Source: Bacteroidaceae bacterium (GTDB lineage: Bacteria; Bacteroidota; Bacteroidia; Bacteroidales; Bacteroidaceae). From it: a DNA stretch of 64,000 nucleotides. This document shows, piece by piece, positions 50,835 through 58,798 of the stretch. Within the stretch, counting starts at the first letter, position 1, and the number at the start of each line of letters is the position of its first letter. The stretch covers positions 62,001 to 126,000 of the forward strand of contig JAGCDQ010000076.1 of NCBI GenBank assembly GCA_017651245.1, in the 5' to 3' direction. Below the pieces are notes generated by a model. It was given only the letters and a program-made list of their open reading frames with translations. It was not told the DNA's origin and searched no databases. Position numbers and translations under genes: made by a program.

Positions 50835-51656
50835 TCAGTTGTTTGACTCTAATATTTGCTGATAAAAAGCGTTGTATGCCTCGTTGAAGGAATCACCCTC
50901 AACAGGATCGAGTACAGGACGACTTAATGACTTGGCATATTCAATGATGGATGGGTCAACATTTTTGTTCTCAACAATGACACCATCGGCAAACTTCACA
51001 CCAATCTTTTCCAGTTCGGTATGCCCATATGCCTCGCCACAGATATCCTTGATATCAGCATAGTGTGCGTCTTTATATTCCACGAACTTGGCGTTCTCCA
51101 CACCAAGATCCTTTTCAAATTCTTTGGGAGATATTTCCATCACCACCTTTGCATCGCGGAAAGAAGGCTCATCGTTGTAAGCTTGCTTGATGTAGAAAGG
51201 AGCCAATGCTGCTGCCCACCCATAGCAGTGGATGAGGTCTGGACGCCAACCCAATTTTTTGACAGTCTCCAGCACACCACGTGCATAGAAGATGGCACGT
51301 TCTCCATTGTCGGCATATTCTTTTCCCTCCTTATCGGTAAGGATGCCACGTTTCATGAAATAATCATCATTATCGATGAAGTAAATTTGCATCTTCGCTG
51401 AAGCCAAGGATGCCACCTTGATGATGAGCGGATGATCGGTGTCGTCGATGATGAGATTCATACCCGACAGACGGATTACCTCATGCAACTGATTACGACG
51501 TTCATTGATACCGCCCCATTTGGGTGAGAATGTTCTTATTTCGTGTCCGAGTTCTTGGATGGATTGAGGCAGAATACGACCTTTCAGGGAACAAGCGTTC
51601 TCTGGCACGAAAGGCTCGATTTCTGTAGTGATGAATAGTACTTTCTTTGTTTCCAT
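50835..51656 (-). CDS. Glycogen-synthase N-terminal-domain protein
   Basis: A 273-residue protein covering only the N-terminal half of GT5 glycogen/starch synthases (usually about 480). It keeps the fold features LGHEIRTFSPKWGG and PDLIHCYGWAAAL, but the donor-binding KxGGL is replaced by ENACSLKGRILP, and the C-terminal nucleotide-binding domain is absent. Catalysis is therefore doubtful. Such short versions next to DUF4270 genes are common in the phylum, so it is not a simple degraded gene. Promoter -7 box at 51694-51701. Confidence 0.8.
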   Translation of the reverse strand: METKKVLFITTEIEPFVPENACSLKGRILPQSIQELGHEIRTFSPKWGGINERRNQLHEVIRLSGMNLIIDDTDHPLIIKVASLASAKMQIYFIDNDDYFMKRGILTDKEGKEYADNGERAIFYARGVLETVKKLGWRPDLIHCYGWAAALAPFYIKQAYNDEPSFRDAKVVMEISPKEFEKDLGVENAKFVEYKDAHYADIKDICGEAYGHTELEKIGVKFADGVIVENKNVDPSIIEYAKSLSRPVLDPVEGDSFNEAYNAFYQQILESNN

Positions 51657-51693
51657 TTGTGTTTATCCTTCCCGATGGATACGGAAAGTTATG

Positions 51694-51701
51694 CAAAGGT
51701 A
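51694..51701 (-). promoter_or_regulatory. -7 box of the glycogen-synthase-like gene
   Basis: Minus-strand TACCTTTG, 37 bp before the ATG at 51656. No clear -33 element. Confidence 0.5.
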
Positions 51702-51798
51702 CGAATTTTTCTTGAATTATGGGCGTTTTTTTGTTATAATTAAGAAAAAATGGCGCTGTCGTTCCATGAAAAAAACGAAAAATGAAAAAATGAGCAAG

Positions 51799-51834
51799 AA
51801 AAAAGCTAAGATTGACGATAACGTCCACCTTAGC
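51799..51834 (-). terminator. Terminator of the aspS-MBL operon
   Basis: Minus-strand GCTAAG (51834-51829) with an inner stem GACG-TTAT-CGTC, closing CTTAGC (51810-51805), then TTTTTT. It is 27 bp after the MBL stop codon. Confidence 0.75.
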
Positions 51835-51860
51835 CTTTCTAACTATTAACGATAAACTGA

Positions 51861-52667
51861 TTACTCCAACATATATGGTCCTGTTGGAATCTTGCGACGT
51901 AACACGTCGAGTTTGAAATCCACACCTGCAATGATGCCAAAACTGCGCAAAACCGACTCAACCGTCTTGCGTGCCAATTCGGGGTGGTTGTTTTCTTCAC
52001 TTAAATGGCAAAGCCATACGTTTTTGAGGTTGGGATGGAAGTTCTCGGCAAGTGCAGTGGCAGACTTTTTGTTAGACAAGTGTCCGTGTCCACTTACAAT
52101 GCGTTCCTTCAGAATCTCAGGGTAGCGTCCTTGTCGCAACATCTCTTCGTCGTAGTTGGCTTCAAGAATGAGGTGTGTGCTTTTTAGGATGTATTCCTTC
52201 ACGTTTTCGGTCACGTCACCCACATCGGTCATCACAGTGAAGCGATAGTCGTCCACCTCGATGTAGTAGCCGACATTCTCTGAGGCATCGTGGGGTAGGG
52301 AGAATGCCGTGATGCGGAATGGTCCGATCTCGAACGGCTCTTCCTTGTCGATGTGGTGACGGTTTTCCACAGGAACCTTCACAGAGTTCTGCCAGTTCCT
52401 GTCCATTCCTTCATGGATGAGCGGTGTGGCATAGACGGGAATGGCGTATTCTTTGCTAAGTTTACCGGCAGACTTGATGTGGTCGGAATGGTCGTGGGTG
52501 ATGAGTAAGGCCCGCACCTTTCCAATCTTCATACCGTACTCCAACATATGTTTCTTGAAACGACGAATGCCAATGCCACAATCAATGACGATGGCATCAG
52601 ATTCAGTCGCAAGATAGTAGCAATTGCCGCAGCTGCCGCTCCCAAGGCTGAAAAATGTCAGTTGCAT
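51861..52667 (-). CDS. MBL-fold metallo-hydrolase (YycJ/WalJ-like)
   Basis: A 268-residue metallo-beta-lactamase-fold enzyme with the metal motif THDHSDH (about residues 57-63), FSLPHDASENVG and SGHGHLSNKKS. The family resembles WalJ/YycJ, with proposed nuclease or repair roles; E. coli lacks it. It follows aspS by 3 bp, so it is co-transcribed with a tRNA synthetase. Confidence 0.87.
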   Translation of the reverse strand: MQLTFFSLGSGSCGNCYYLATESDAIVIDCGIGIRRFKKHMLEYGMKIGKVRALLITHDHSDHIKSAGKLSKEYAIPVYATPLIHEGMDRNWQNSVKVPVENRHHIDKEEPFEIGPFRITAFSLPHDASENVGYYIEVDDYRFTVMTDVGDVTENVKEYILKSTHLILEANYDEEMLRQGRYPEILKERIVSGHGHLSNKKSATALAENFHPNLKNVWLCHLSEENNHPELARKTVESVLRSFGIIAGVDFKLDVLRRKIPTGPYMLE

Positions 52668-52670
52668 GTC

Positions 52671-54431
52671 TTATTCCTTGGGCAGATTGAGGGCAATGAA
52701 GTCTTCGTCTAATTGTTTTTGATCCACAAACGATGGTGCATCGAGCATCACGTCGCGTCCGCTGTTGTTCTTTGGGAATGCGATGCAGTCGCGGATAGAG
52801 TCGAGACCTGCAAAGATGCTCACCCAACGGTCAAGTCCGTATGCCAAGCCACCATGAGGAGGTGCACCATACTTGAAGGCGTTCATTAGGAAGCCAAATT
52901 GCTCCTCTGCCTTTTCAGGTGTGAAGCCAAGAATCTCAAACATCTTTGCCTGCAGTTTGGGGTCATGGATACGGATGGAACCACCACCCACTTCGATACC
53001 GTTGCACACCATGTCGTAGGCATCGGCACGAACAGCAGCAGGGTCGGTGTCAAGCAAATGGATATCTTCGTCCATGGGGTGTGTGAACGGATGGTGCATC
53101 GCCATCAGACGCTGCTCTTCGTCGCTCCACTCGAACATGGGAAACTCTGTCACCCACAGCAGGGCAAACTTGTTCTTGTCTCTCAATCCGAGACGTTCAC
53201 CCATCTCTAGACGCAATTCGCACAACTGCTTTCTGGTCTTCATGGCGTCAGCGCCACTAAGGATGAGGATGAGGTCGCCAGGCTTGGCATTCATCTTCTC
53301 CTTCAATGCCTGTAAATCCTCCTGAGTATAGAATTTATCTACCGATGATTTCACGCTACCATCTTCCTGCACACGGGCATAGACCATACCCTTGGCACCA
53401 ATCTGTGGACGCTTCACCCATTCGGTCAGCTTGTCGATGTCCTTTCTGGTATAGGAAGCACAACCTTCTGCACAGATACCGCCAATGTAGACAGCCTCAT
53501 CAAACACAGCAAAAGTGCCCTTCTTCAACACATCATCCAACTCCACGAACTCCATTCCAAAACGCATGTCGGGCTTATCGGAACCGAAACGCTTCATACA
53601 TTCAATCCAAGGCAAACGGAGGAAGTCACCTTCAATCTTCACACCTCTCAACTCCTTGAACAAGTGCTTTGCCATTCCTTCAAAAGTCTGGATGATGTCC
53701 TCTTGCGTCACAAACGACATCTCGCAGTCAATCTGGGTGAACTCAGGCTGACGGTCAGCACGCAAATCCTCATCGCGGAAACACTTCACGATCTGGAAGT
53801 ATCGGTCGAAACCTGCCACCATCAGCAACTGCTTCAAAGTCTGAGGAGACTGTGGCAACGCATAGAACTGACCTGGATTCATGCGTGAAGGAACGATGAA
53901 GTCGCGGGCACCCTCCGGGGTGGAACCAATGAGCATAGGAGTCTCCACTTCCAAGAAACCGAGATTGCTCAGGTAGTTTCTCACGGCGATGCAGAACTTG
54001 TGTCTCAACTCTAGGTTCTTGCGGACAGGGTTGCGTCGCAAGTCGAGGTAGCGGTACTTCATGCGGAGGTCGTCACCACCATCAGAATTGTCTTCAATCG
54101 TGAAGGGAGGAGTGACAGATTCGTTCAGCACATTCAACTCCGACACCTCAATCTCGATGTCACCCGTTGGGATGTTCTTGTTCTTGCTGTATCGCTCAGC
54201 CACAGTACCTGTCACCTGAATCACGAACTCGCGTCCCAATTTGTTGGCGCGGTCGCAAAGGGGTGCGTTGGTTTCCTCGTTAAACACCAACTGCGTGATG
54301 CCATATCGGTCACGCAAATCAACAAAAGTCAGCGCACCCATTTTTCTCGTGCGCTGCACCCATCCAGCAAGCGTCACCTGCTTGCCAGCGTCGGAGAGTC
54401 TCAACTCCCCATTCGTATGTGTTCTATACAT
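52671..54431 (-). CDS. aspS: Aspartyl-tRNA synthetase
   Basis: A 586-residue class IIb synthetase: an OB-fold anticodon domain (residues 1-110), the catalytic core with motif 2 around [20 protein letters not shown], a GAD-type insertion (about 290-410, bacterial type) and motif 3 [15 protein letters not shown]. It charges tRNA-Asp. A -7 box lies at 54462-54469. Confidence 0.97.
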   Translation of the reverse strand: MYRTHTNGELRLSDAGKQVTLAGWVQRTRKMGALTFVDLRDRYGITQLVFNEETNAPLCDRANKLGREFVIQVTGTVAERYSKNKNIPTGDIEIEVSELNVLNESVTPPFTIEDNSDGGDDLRMKYRYLDLRRNPVRKNLELRHKFCIAVRNYLSNLGFLEVETPMLIGSTPEGARDFIVPSRMNPGQFYALPQSPQTLKQLLMVAGFDRYFQIVKCFRDEDLRADRQPEFTQIDCEMSFVTQEDIIQTFEGMAKHLFKELRGVKIEGDFLRLPWIECMKRFGSDKPDMRFGMEFVELDDVLKKGTFAVFDEAVYIGGICAEGCASYTRKDIDKLTEWVKRPQIGAKGMVYARVQEDGSVKSSVDKFYTQEDLQALKEKMNAKPGDLILILSGADAMKTRKQLCELRLEMGERLGLRDKNKFALLWVTEFPMFEWSDEEQRLMAMHHPFTHPMDEDIHLLDTDPAAVRADAYDMVCNGIEVGGGSIRIHDPKLQAKMFEILGFTPEKAEEQFGFLMNAFKYGAPPHGGLAYGLDRWVSIFAGLDSIRDCIAFPKNNSGRDVMLDAPSFVDQKQLDEDFIALNLPKE

Positions 54432-54461
54432 ATTTATATATGTGTTACGTTATTTCTTTTG

Positions 54462-54469
54462 CAAAGTTA
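54462..54469 (-). promoter_or_regulatory. -7 box of aspS
   Basis: Minus-strand TAACTTTG, 30 bp before the ATG. No convincing -33 element. Confidence 0.5.
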
Positions 54470-54584
54470 GGACATTTTTTTGAATTATGGGGTATATATG
54501 GGTGTTTTGAGAGACGAAAATGGGAAATTTTGGTGTTTTTTGAATTATTTTTTGAGAAAAATGTAATGTTTCAACAAATATTCA

Positions 54585-54592
54585 TATATTTG
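54585..54592 (+). promoter_or_regulatory. -7 box of the OmpA-like gene
   Basis: TATATTTG, a perfect -7 match, 59 bp before the ATG at 54652. The -33 element is not clear. Confidence 0.6.
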
Positions 54593-54651
54593 CACTCAAG
54601 AATTCAAAAGTTAATCTATAAAACTGTTATTCACATTAAAAACGTACGATT

Positions 54652-55371
54652 ATGAAGAAAATGAAGTTTAGTGTAGTCGTAATGGCAGCACTTATCATCC
54701 TCTCAGGATGTGGTATGAACAACACAGCCAAAGGTGGTCTTATTGGTGGTGGCGCTGGTGCCGGTATCGGTGCTATGGTTGGCAACCTGATTGGTAGAAA
54801 CGCTGGTGGTACATTAGCAGGCGCTGCGATTGGTGCTGCTGTGGGTACTGGTGCAGGTGTCCTGATCGGTAGGAAGATGGATAAGATGAAGGCTGCTGCT
54901 CAGCAGGTTCAGAATGCACAGGTGGAAGGCGTGAAGGACAGCAATGGTCTTGACGCAGTGAAGGTTACCTTCGATTCTGGTATCCTTTTCACTTCTGGCA
55001 AGTCTGTTCTCAGCGCTACAGCAATGAACAACCTGAAGGATTTCACCAACAACGTGCTGAAGGTTTATCCTGATTGCGATGTAGCTATCCAGGGTTATAC
55101 TGACAATACGGGCTTCAAGGGTTCGTCTGCAGAGGAGAGTTTCCAGAAGAACATCAAGTTGAGCCAGGATCGAGCTGACGCTGTGAAGTCATACATTTTG
55201 GCACAAGGTGCAGCTCCTACTCAGATTAAGAGCAGCACAGGATTCGGTGAGAACAATCCTGTAGCTGACAACTCTACCAAGGAGGGTAAGGCTCAGAATC
55301 GTCGCGTAGAGATTTATCTCTATGCTTCAGAGGCAATGATTAACGCAGCTAACGCTGGTACTTTACAGTAA
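54652..55371 (+). CDS. OmpA-family lipoprotein with glycine-zipper domain
   Basis: A 239-residue lipoprotein: lipobox LSGC (Cys20), a glycine-zipper domain (24-75, GGLIGGGAGAGIGAMVG) and an OmpA-like peptidoglycan-binding domain with IQGYTDNTG and NRRVEIYLY. It should tether the outer membrane to the wall. The -7 box upstream is strong and the codon use suggests high expression. A 13-base hairpin follows before mtgA. Confidence 0.9.
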   Translation: MKKMKFSVVVMAALIILSGCGMNNTAKGGLIGGGAGAGIGAMVGNLIGRNAGGTLAGAAIGAAVGTGAGVLIGRKMDKMKAAAQQVQNAQVEGVKDSNGLDAVKVTFDSGILFTSGKSVLSATAMNNLKDFTNNVLKVYPDCDVAIQGYTDNTGFKGSSAEESFQKNIKLSQDRADAVKSYILAQGAAPTQIKSSTGFGENNPVADNSTKEGKAQNRRVEIYLYASEAMINAANAGTLQ

Positions 55372-55384
55372 AATCCTTTTAGTG

Positions 55385-55422
55385 GCAGGTGCAGGACAGA
55401 ATGACATCGGTCTTGCACCTGC
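55385..55422 (+). terminator. Hairpin between the OmpA-like gene and mtgA
   Basis: GCAGGTGCAGGAC pairs with GTCTTGCACCTGC (13 positions, one G-T wobble) around a 12-base loop. There is no T-run, so it may protect the upstream mRNA or reduce read-through. Confidence 0.6.
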
Positions 55423-55445
55423 AACATACAATAAGACGACAAGAA

Positions 55446-56186
55446 ATGGGGAAGTTCTTTTCCAAATTGGGGAATATAGTGAAGTGGATGTTCATCGTCT
55501 TATTGGCGGGAAGTGTCCTGCTTGTGTTGTTGTTCCGCTACCTCCCTGTTTACACTTCACCTCTGATGTTTATAAGGGTATACGAGCAGGTGAGCAGGGG
55601 TGAGACAATCAGATGGCACCATTCGTGGGTGCCGCTCGAGGAAATGTCGGCAGATTTGCCATTGGCGGTCATGTCATGTGAAGACCAGAATTTCCTCACA
55701 CACAATGGCTTCGATTGGGATGCCATTCAAAAAGTGATAGAAGAACGCGCAGAGGGAGAACGTTTCCGTGGTGGCTCCACTATCAGTCAGCAGACGGCGA
55801 AAAACGTGTTTCTCTTTCCAACAGCCTCCTCTGGAAAGTTGGCGTGGTTCCGCAAGGGCGTGGAAGCCTATTTCACGGTACTGATGGAATTTATGTGGGA
55901 CAAACAGCGCATCATGGAGGTCTATCTGAATACGATTGAAATGGGTGACGGTATATATGGTGCTGAGGCTGTGGCTGAGGAACATTTCGGCTGCCAGGCT
56001 AAGGACCTCACAAGAAACCAATGTGCAATGATTGCCATTACATTGCCCAACCCTCTTAAATTTAATTCGGCATCACCGACCAATTACATGTATCGCCGTC
56101 AGTCGTGGTGCCTTCGACAGATGAAATGGCTGGGGCATTTCCCTACAAGGGAGGAAATGAAGCAGAAGAAAGACGGCGAAAAATAG
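55446..56186 (+). CDS. mtgA: Monofunctional peptidoglycan transglycosylase
   Basis: A 246-residue GT51 enzyme: one N-terminal membrane anchor (about residues 13-32), then the transglycosylase domain with motif 1 MSCEDQNFLTHNGFD (catalytic Glu), motif 2 FRGGSTISQQTAKNVFL and NTIEMGDGIYGAE. It polymerises lipid II without a transpeptidase domain. ATG 55446 was chosen; an earlier Met would include the hairpin region. Confidence 0.92.
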   Translation: MGKFFSKLGNIVKWMFIVLLAGSVLLVLLFRYLPVYTSPLMFIRVYEQVSRGETIRWHHSWVPLEEMSADLPLAVMSCEDQNFLTHNGFDWDAIQKVIEERAEGERFRGGSTISQQTAKNVFLFPTASSGKLAWFRKGVEAYFTVLMEFMWDKQRIMEVYLNTIEMGDGIYGAEAVAEEHFGCQAKDLTRNQCAMIAITLPNPLKFNSASPTNYMYRRQSWCLRQMKWLGHFPTREEMKQKKDGEK

Positions 56187-56274
56187 TTGACAGTTGAATA
56201 GTGAGAAGGGAAGTGAGTGAGACGGAGTGAAGTGGGGTGATTTGATAAATATGGAAAACATTGAATATTAGATA

Positions 56275-57261
56275 ATGAGAAACGAATTGATAAATTATAA
56301 AGGCGGCATGATTCTCTTTTGCTTGCTGATGTTCTGCTCTTGCATGATGGGGGCTGAGCGATTTGTGTTCTCTACAATATGGATTCCTCAGTCGGAATTT
56401 GCAGGGTATTATGTAGCAAAAGAGAAGGGCTTTTACAATGACGTAGGGCTTGATGTGGTTATCCAACATCCTTCATTGACAAGTACGGTTTATCATCGTT
56501 TGGATACGCATGAGTGCGATGCAGGCGTGTTTTCTCTGATGTCAGCTATTGACATTGTTGCCAAAGGTACACCTATTGTCAATATTTTTCAGACATCCAT
56601 GAACAGCAGTTATATGATTGTTTCGAGATGGGGAAAAGATCCCACGATGGAAAAGGGTAAGCGTATTGCTGTTTATCATTCTGAACCCAACTATTTGGCT
56701 TATATCCTTGACAAAGAAAAGAATCTGAATTATGAGTGGGTATCTTTCACCGGTAACATCAATCTTTTTATCTCAGGAGGTATTGACATGATGTCAGTTG
56801 TTAGTTACAATGAGTATCTGTTGTTGCAGCAAGCGTGTTTTAATATGCCTCAGGGGAGCGTATATAGATTTAAGGATCATGGCTACAACATTCAGGAGAA
56901 TGGTGTGTACGTAAAGCGTGAATATTATGAAACTCATCGTGACCAGACGAGGCGTTTTGCCGAAGCCAGCAGGAAAGGATGGGAATGGGCTGCATCACAT
57001 CCAGACGAAGCATTGGACATTGTGATGAAATATGTCCGTGAAGCGCATGTACAAACGAATCGTGTCATCCAGAAATTGATGTTGGAGGAGATACTCCGTT
57101 TACAAATAGACCCCGATTCTGGACGGCGTGAATATCGTGTGCGTCCCGAAATGGTGATGAAAGCTAGTCGCTTGATGACGAACCATGGTATGATAACAAG
57201 GGAAGTAACTTATGCCGAATTGATGGGATATAAGCAGCAAAACACGAATAAAAAACCGTAA
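56275..57261 (+). CDS. NMT1/THI5-like periplasmic binding protein
   Basis: A 328-residue binding protein of the NMT1/THI5-like (ABC SsuA/ThiY) type: hydrophobic export signal (GMILFCLLMFCSCMMGA, perhaps a lipobox), then IPQSEFAGYYVAKEKGFY, typical of ligand-binding starts in the family. The usual transporter permease and ATPase genes are absent; instead it is followed, 1 bp later, by two sensor genes, suggesting it presents a ligand to them. The start may be the second Met (56308). Confidence 0.82.
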   Translation: MRNELINYKGGMILFCLLMFCSCMMGAERFVFSTIWIPQSEFAGYYVAKEKGFYNDVGLDVVIQHPSLTSTVYHRLDTHECDAGVFSLMSAIDIVAKGTPIVNIFQTSMNSSYMIVSRWGKDPTMEKGKRIAVYHSEPNYLAYILDKEKNLNYEWVSFTGNINLFISGGIDMMSVVSYNEYLLLQQACFNMPQGSVYRFKDHGYNIQENGVYVKREYYETHRDQTRRFAEASRKGWEWAASHPDEALDIVMKYVREAHVQTNRVIQKLMLEEILRLQIDPDSGRREYRVRPEMVMKASRLMTNHGMITREVTYAELMGYKQQNTNKKP

Positions 57262-57262
57262 A

Positions 57263-58798
57263 ATGAGTATATTCACATACATACGAAGCTCGTTAGCGGC
57301 ACGTCTCAGTATTTGGGTCGTGACTAGTGTGATGATATTGTTCGTGGCAGCTTTATCTATCCTCTTTCACTATTCGCGTTTGGCAGTGAGGGAGGAAGCT
57401 ATGGAGAAGGCTGCGCAAACGTTGGAGGGTACGATGTTGCATGTGAACAATACACTTCATGATGTGGAAGTGGCTGCCAATAACATGAAATGGTTGGTGG
57501 AGCAGCATATTGATACGCCTGACTCTATGTTTACTTTCAGTCGGAAAATCATGGATAATAATCCTGATATCTATGGTTGTTCCATCGCGTTTGAACCCTA
57601 TTATTTTAAGGAAAAAGGACGTTATTTCTCTGCCTATTCGTATAATGGAGGTGATTCGATAGAAACGGAGCAAGAGGGTAGTGACTTGTATGAGTATTAC
57701 TATATGGATTGGTATCTTATTGCCAAACTACTCAACAAACCATATTGGGTGGAGCCATTCCGTGATGAAAATACAGGAGGTATTGAGGTAAATGATTACA
57801 TTGCTTCGTTCTCTCAGCCTATTCACGACAGAAATGATAATATTGTTGGTATTCTTTCTGTTGATTTGTCACTTAAATGGTTTTCGAAAACAATCCTGAG
57901 GGCAAAGCCGTTCCCCAATTCATACTGTGTATTGGTGGGAAGAGGAGGCACTTTCCTTGTTCATCCGGACACCACTAAACTTTTCTACGAAACTATTTTC
58001 ACACCTACGTTAGATCAACCAGACAAGGAAAGAGAGAAGTTGGGAAAAGCAATGATTGGTGGTGAAAGCGGGTATCAGGTGCTCAATCGTGATGGCGAAG
58101 AATTTTATGTGTTCTATCGCCCACTCACGCATACAGGATGGAGTGTTGCCATTGTATGTCCTGAAAGTGACATCTTCGAGCCATATAAACAGTTGCGGAA
58201 GAATCTTTTGTTCATCACGGTTCTGGGTTTGCTACTGTTGCTCTTTTTCTGTGTCTTTGTCATTCGCTACAATTTGCGGCCTCTCAAGCTGCTGGGTATA
58301 TCTGCAGAAAAAATGTCTGAGGGTGATTTCGATGTGTCTGTTCCAGATAGCAGACGTCGTGACGAAATAGGACTGTTGCAACACAGTTTCCATAAGATGC
58401 AGAGATTCTTGAAAGACTACATTAATCAGATGCGTCTCTCCACAGAGACCTTGACCCAGCGTAATGCAGAACTGATGAAAGCAGGTGAATTGGCGAAAGA
58501 AGATGACCGTATGAAGACGGCTGTCCTCAACAACATGACTGACCAGATGGCGCAGCCTATTGATCTCATTGCAGAAGAGAGCGATCTGATTCGTCGGGAG
58601 TATAAGACCCTCTCCGAAGAGGAAATGGTGCAGCATGTTGACCGCATGCTTGAAAACACAGAGGTGATTACAGCTATGCTCAATAAGATTCTCGAAGCGT
58701 CTGATACATTGGGAGTGACGAAGAAGTCCGAGGATTCTGAACCCTCCAGTGATGCCGCTTCCACACCATTGTCGAACGAAGAAACTGCAGCAACATGA
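57263..58798 (+). CDS. dCache-HAMP sensor with histidine-less dimerisation domain
   Basis: A 511-residue membrane sensor: an N-terminal membrane segment (about 14-36), a periplasmic double Cache domain (40-315), a second segment (about 317-338) and a HAMP region (340-395). The following stretch, NNMTDQMAQPID, lines up with the phosphoacceptor segment of the downstream kinase but has Asp427 where that kinase has His427, and the protein ends after the helical hairpin without an ATP-binding domain. Thus it resembles a truncated, inactivated histidine kinase. It overlaps the next gene by 4 bp (ATGA). A Ser/Glu-rich tail follows. Confidence 0.87.
   Translation: MSIFTYIRSSLAARLSIWVVTSVMILFVAALSILFHYSRLAVREEAMEKAAQTLEGTMLHVNNTLHDVEVAANNMKWLVEQHIDTPDSMFTFSRKIMDNNPDIYGCSIAFEPYYFKEKGRYFSAYSYNGGDSIETEQEGSDLYEYYYMDWYLIAKLLNKPYWVEPFRDENTGGIEVNDYIASFSQPIHDRNDNIVGILSVDLSLKWFSKTILRAKPFPNSYCVLVGRGGTFLVHPDTTKLFYETIFTPTLDQPDKEREKLGKAMIGGESGYQVLNRDGEEFYVFYRPLTHTGWSVAIVCPESDIFEPYKQLRKNLLFITVLGLLLLLFFCVFVIRYNLRPLKLLGISAEKMSEGDFDVSVPDSRRRDEIGLLQHSFHKMQRFLKDYINQMRLSTETLTQRNAELMKAGELAKEDDRMKTAVLNNMTDQMAQPIDLIAEESDLIRREYKTLSEEEMVQHVDRMLENTEVITAMLNKILEASDTLGVTKKSEDSEPSSDAASTPLSNEETAAT

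Noticed and set aside
56275-57261. Thiamine-precursor ABC transporter operon
   Set aside because: There is a THI5-like binding protein but no permease, ATPase, thi gene or TPP riboswitch; sensor genes follow instead.
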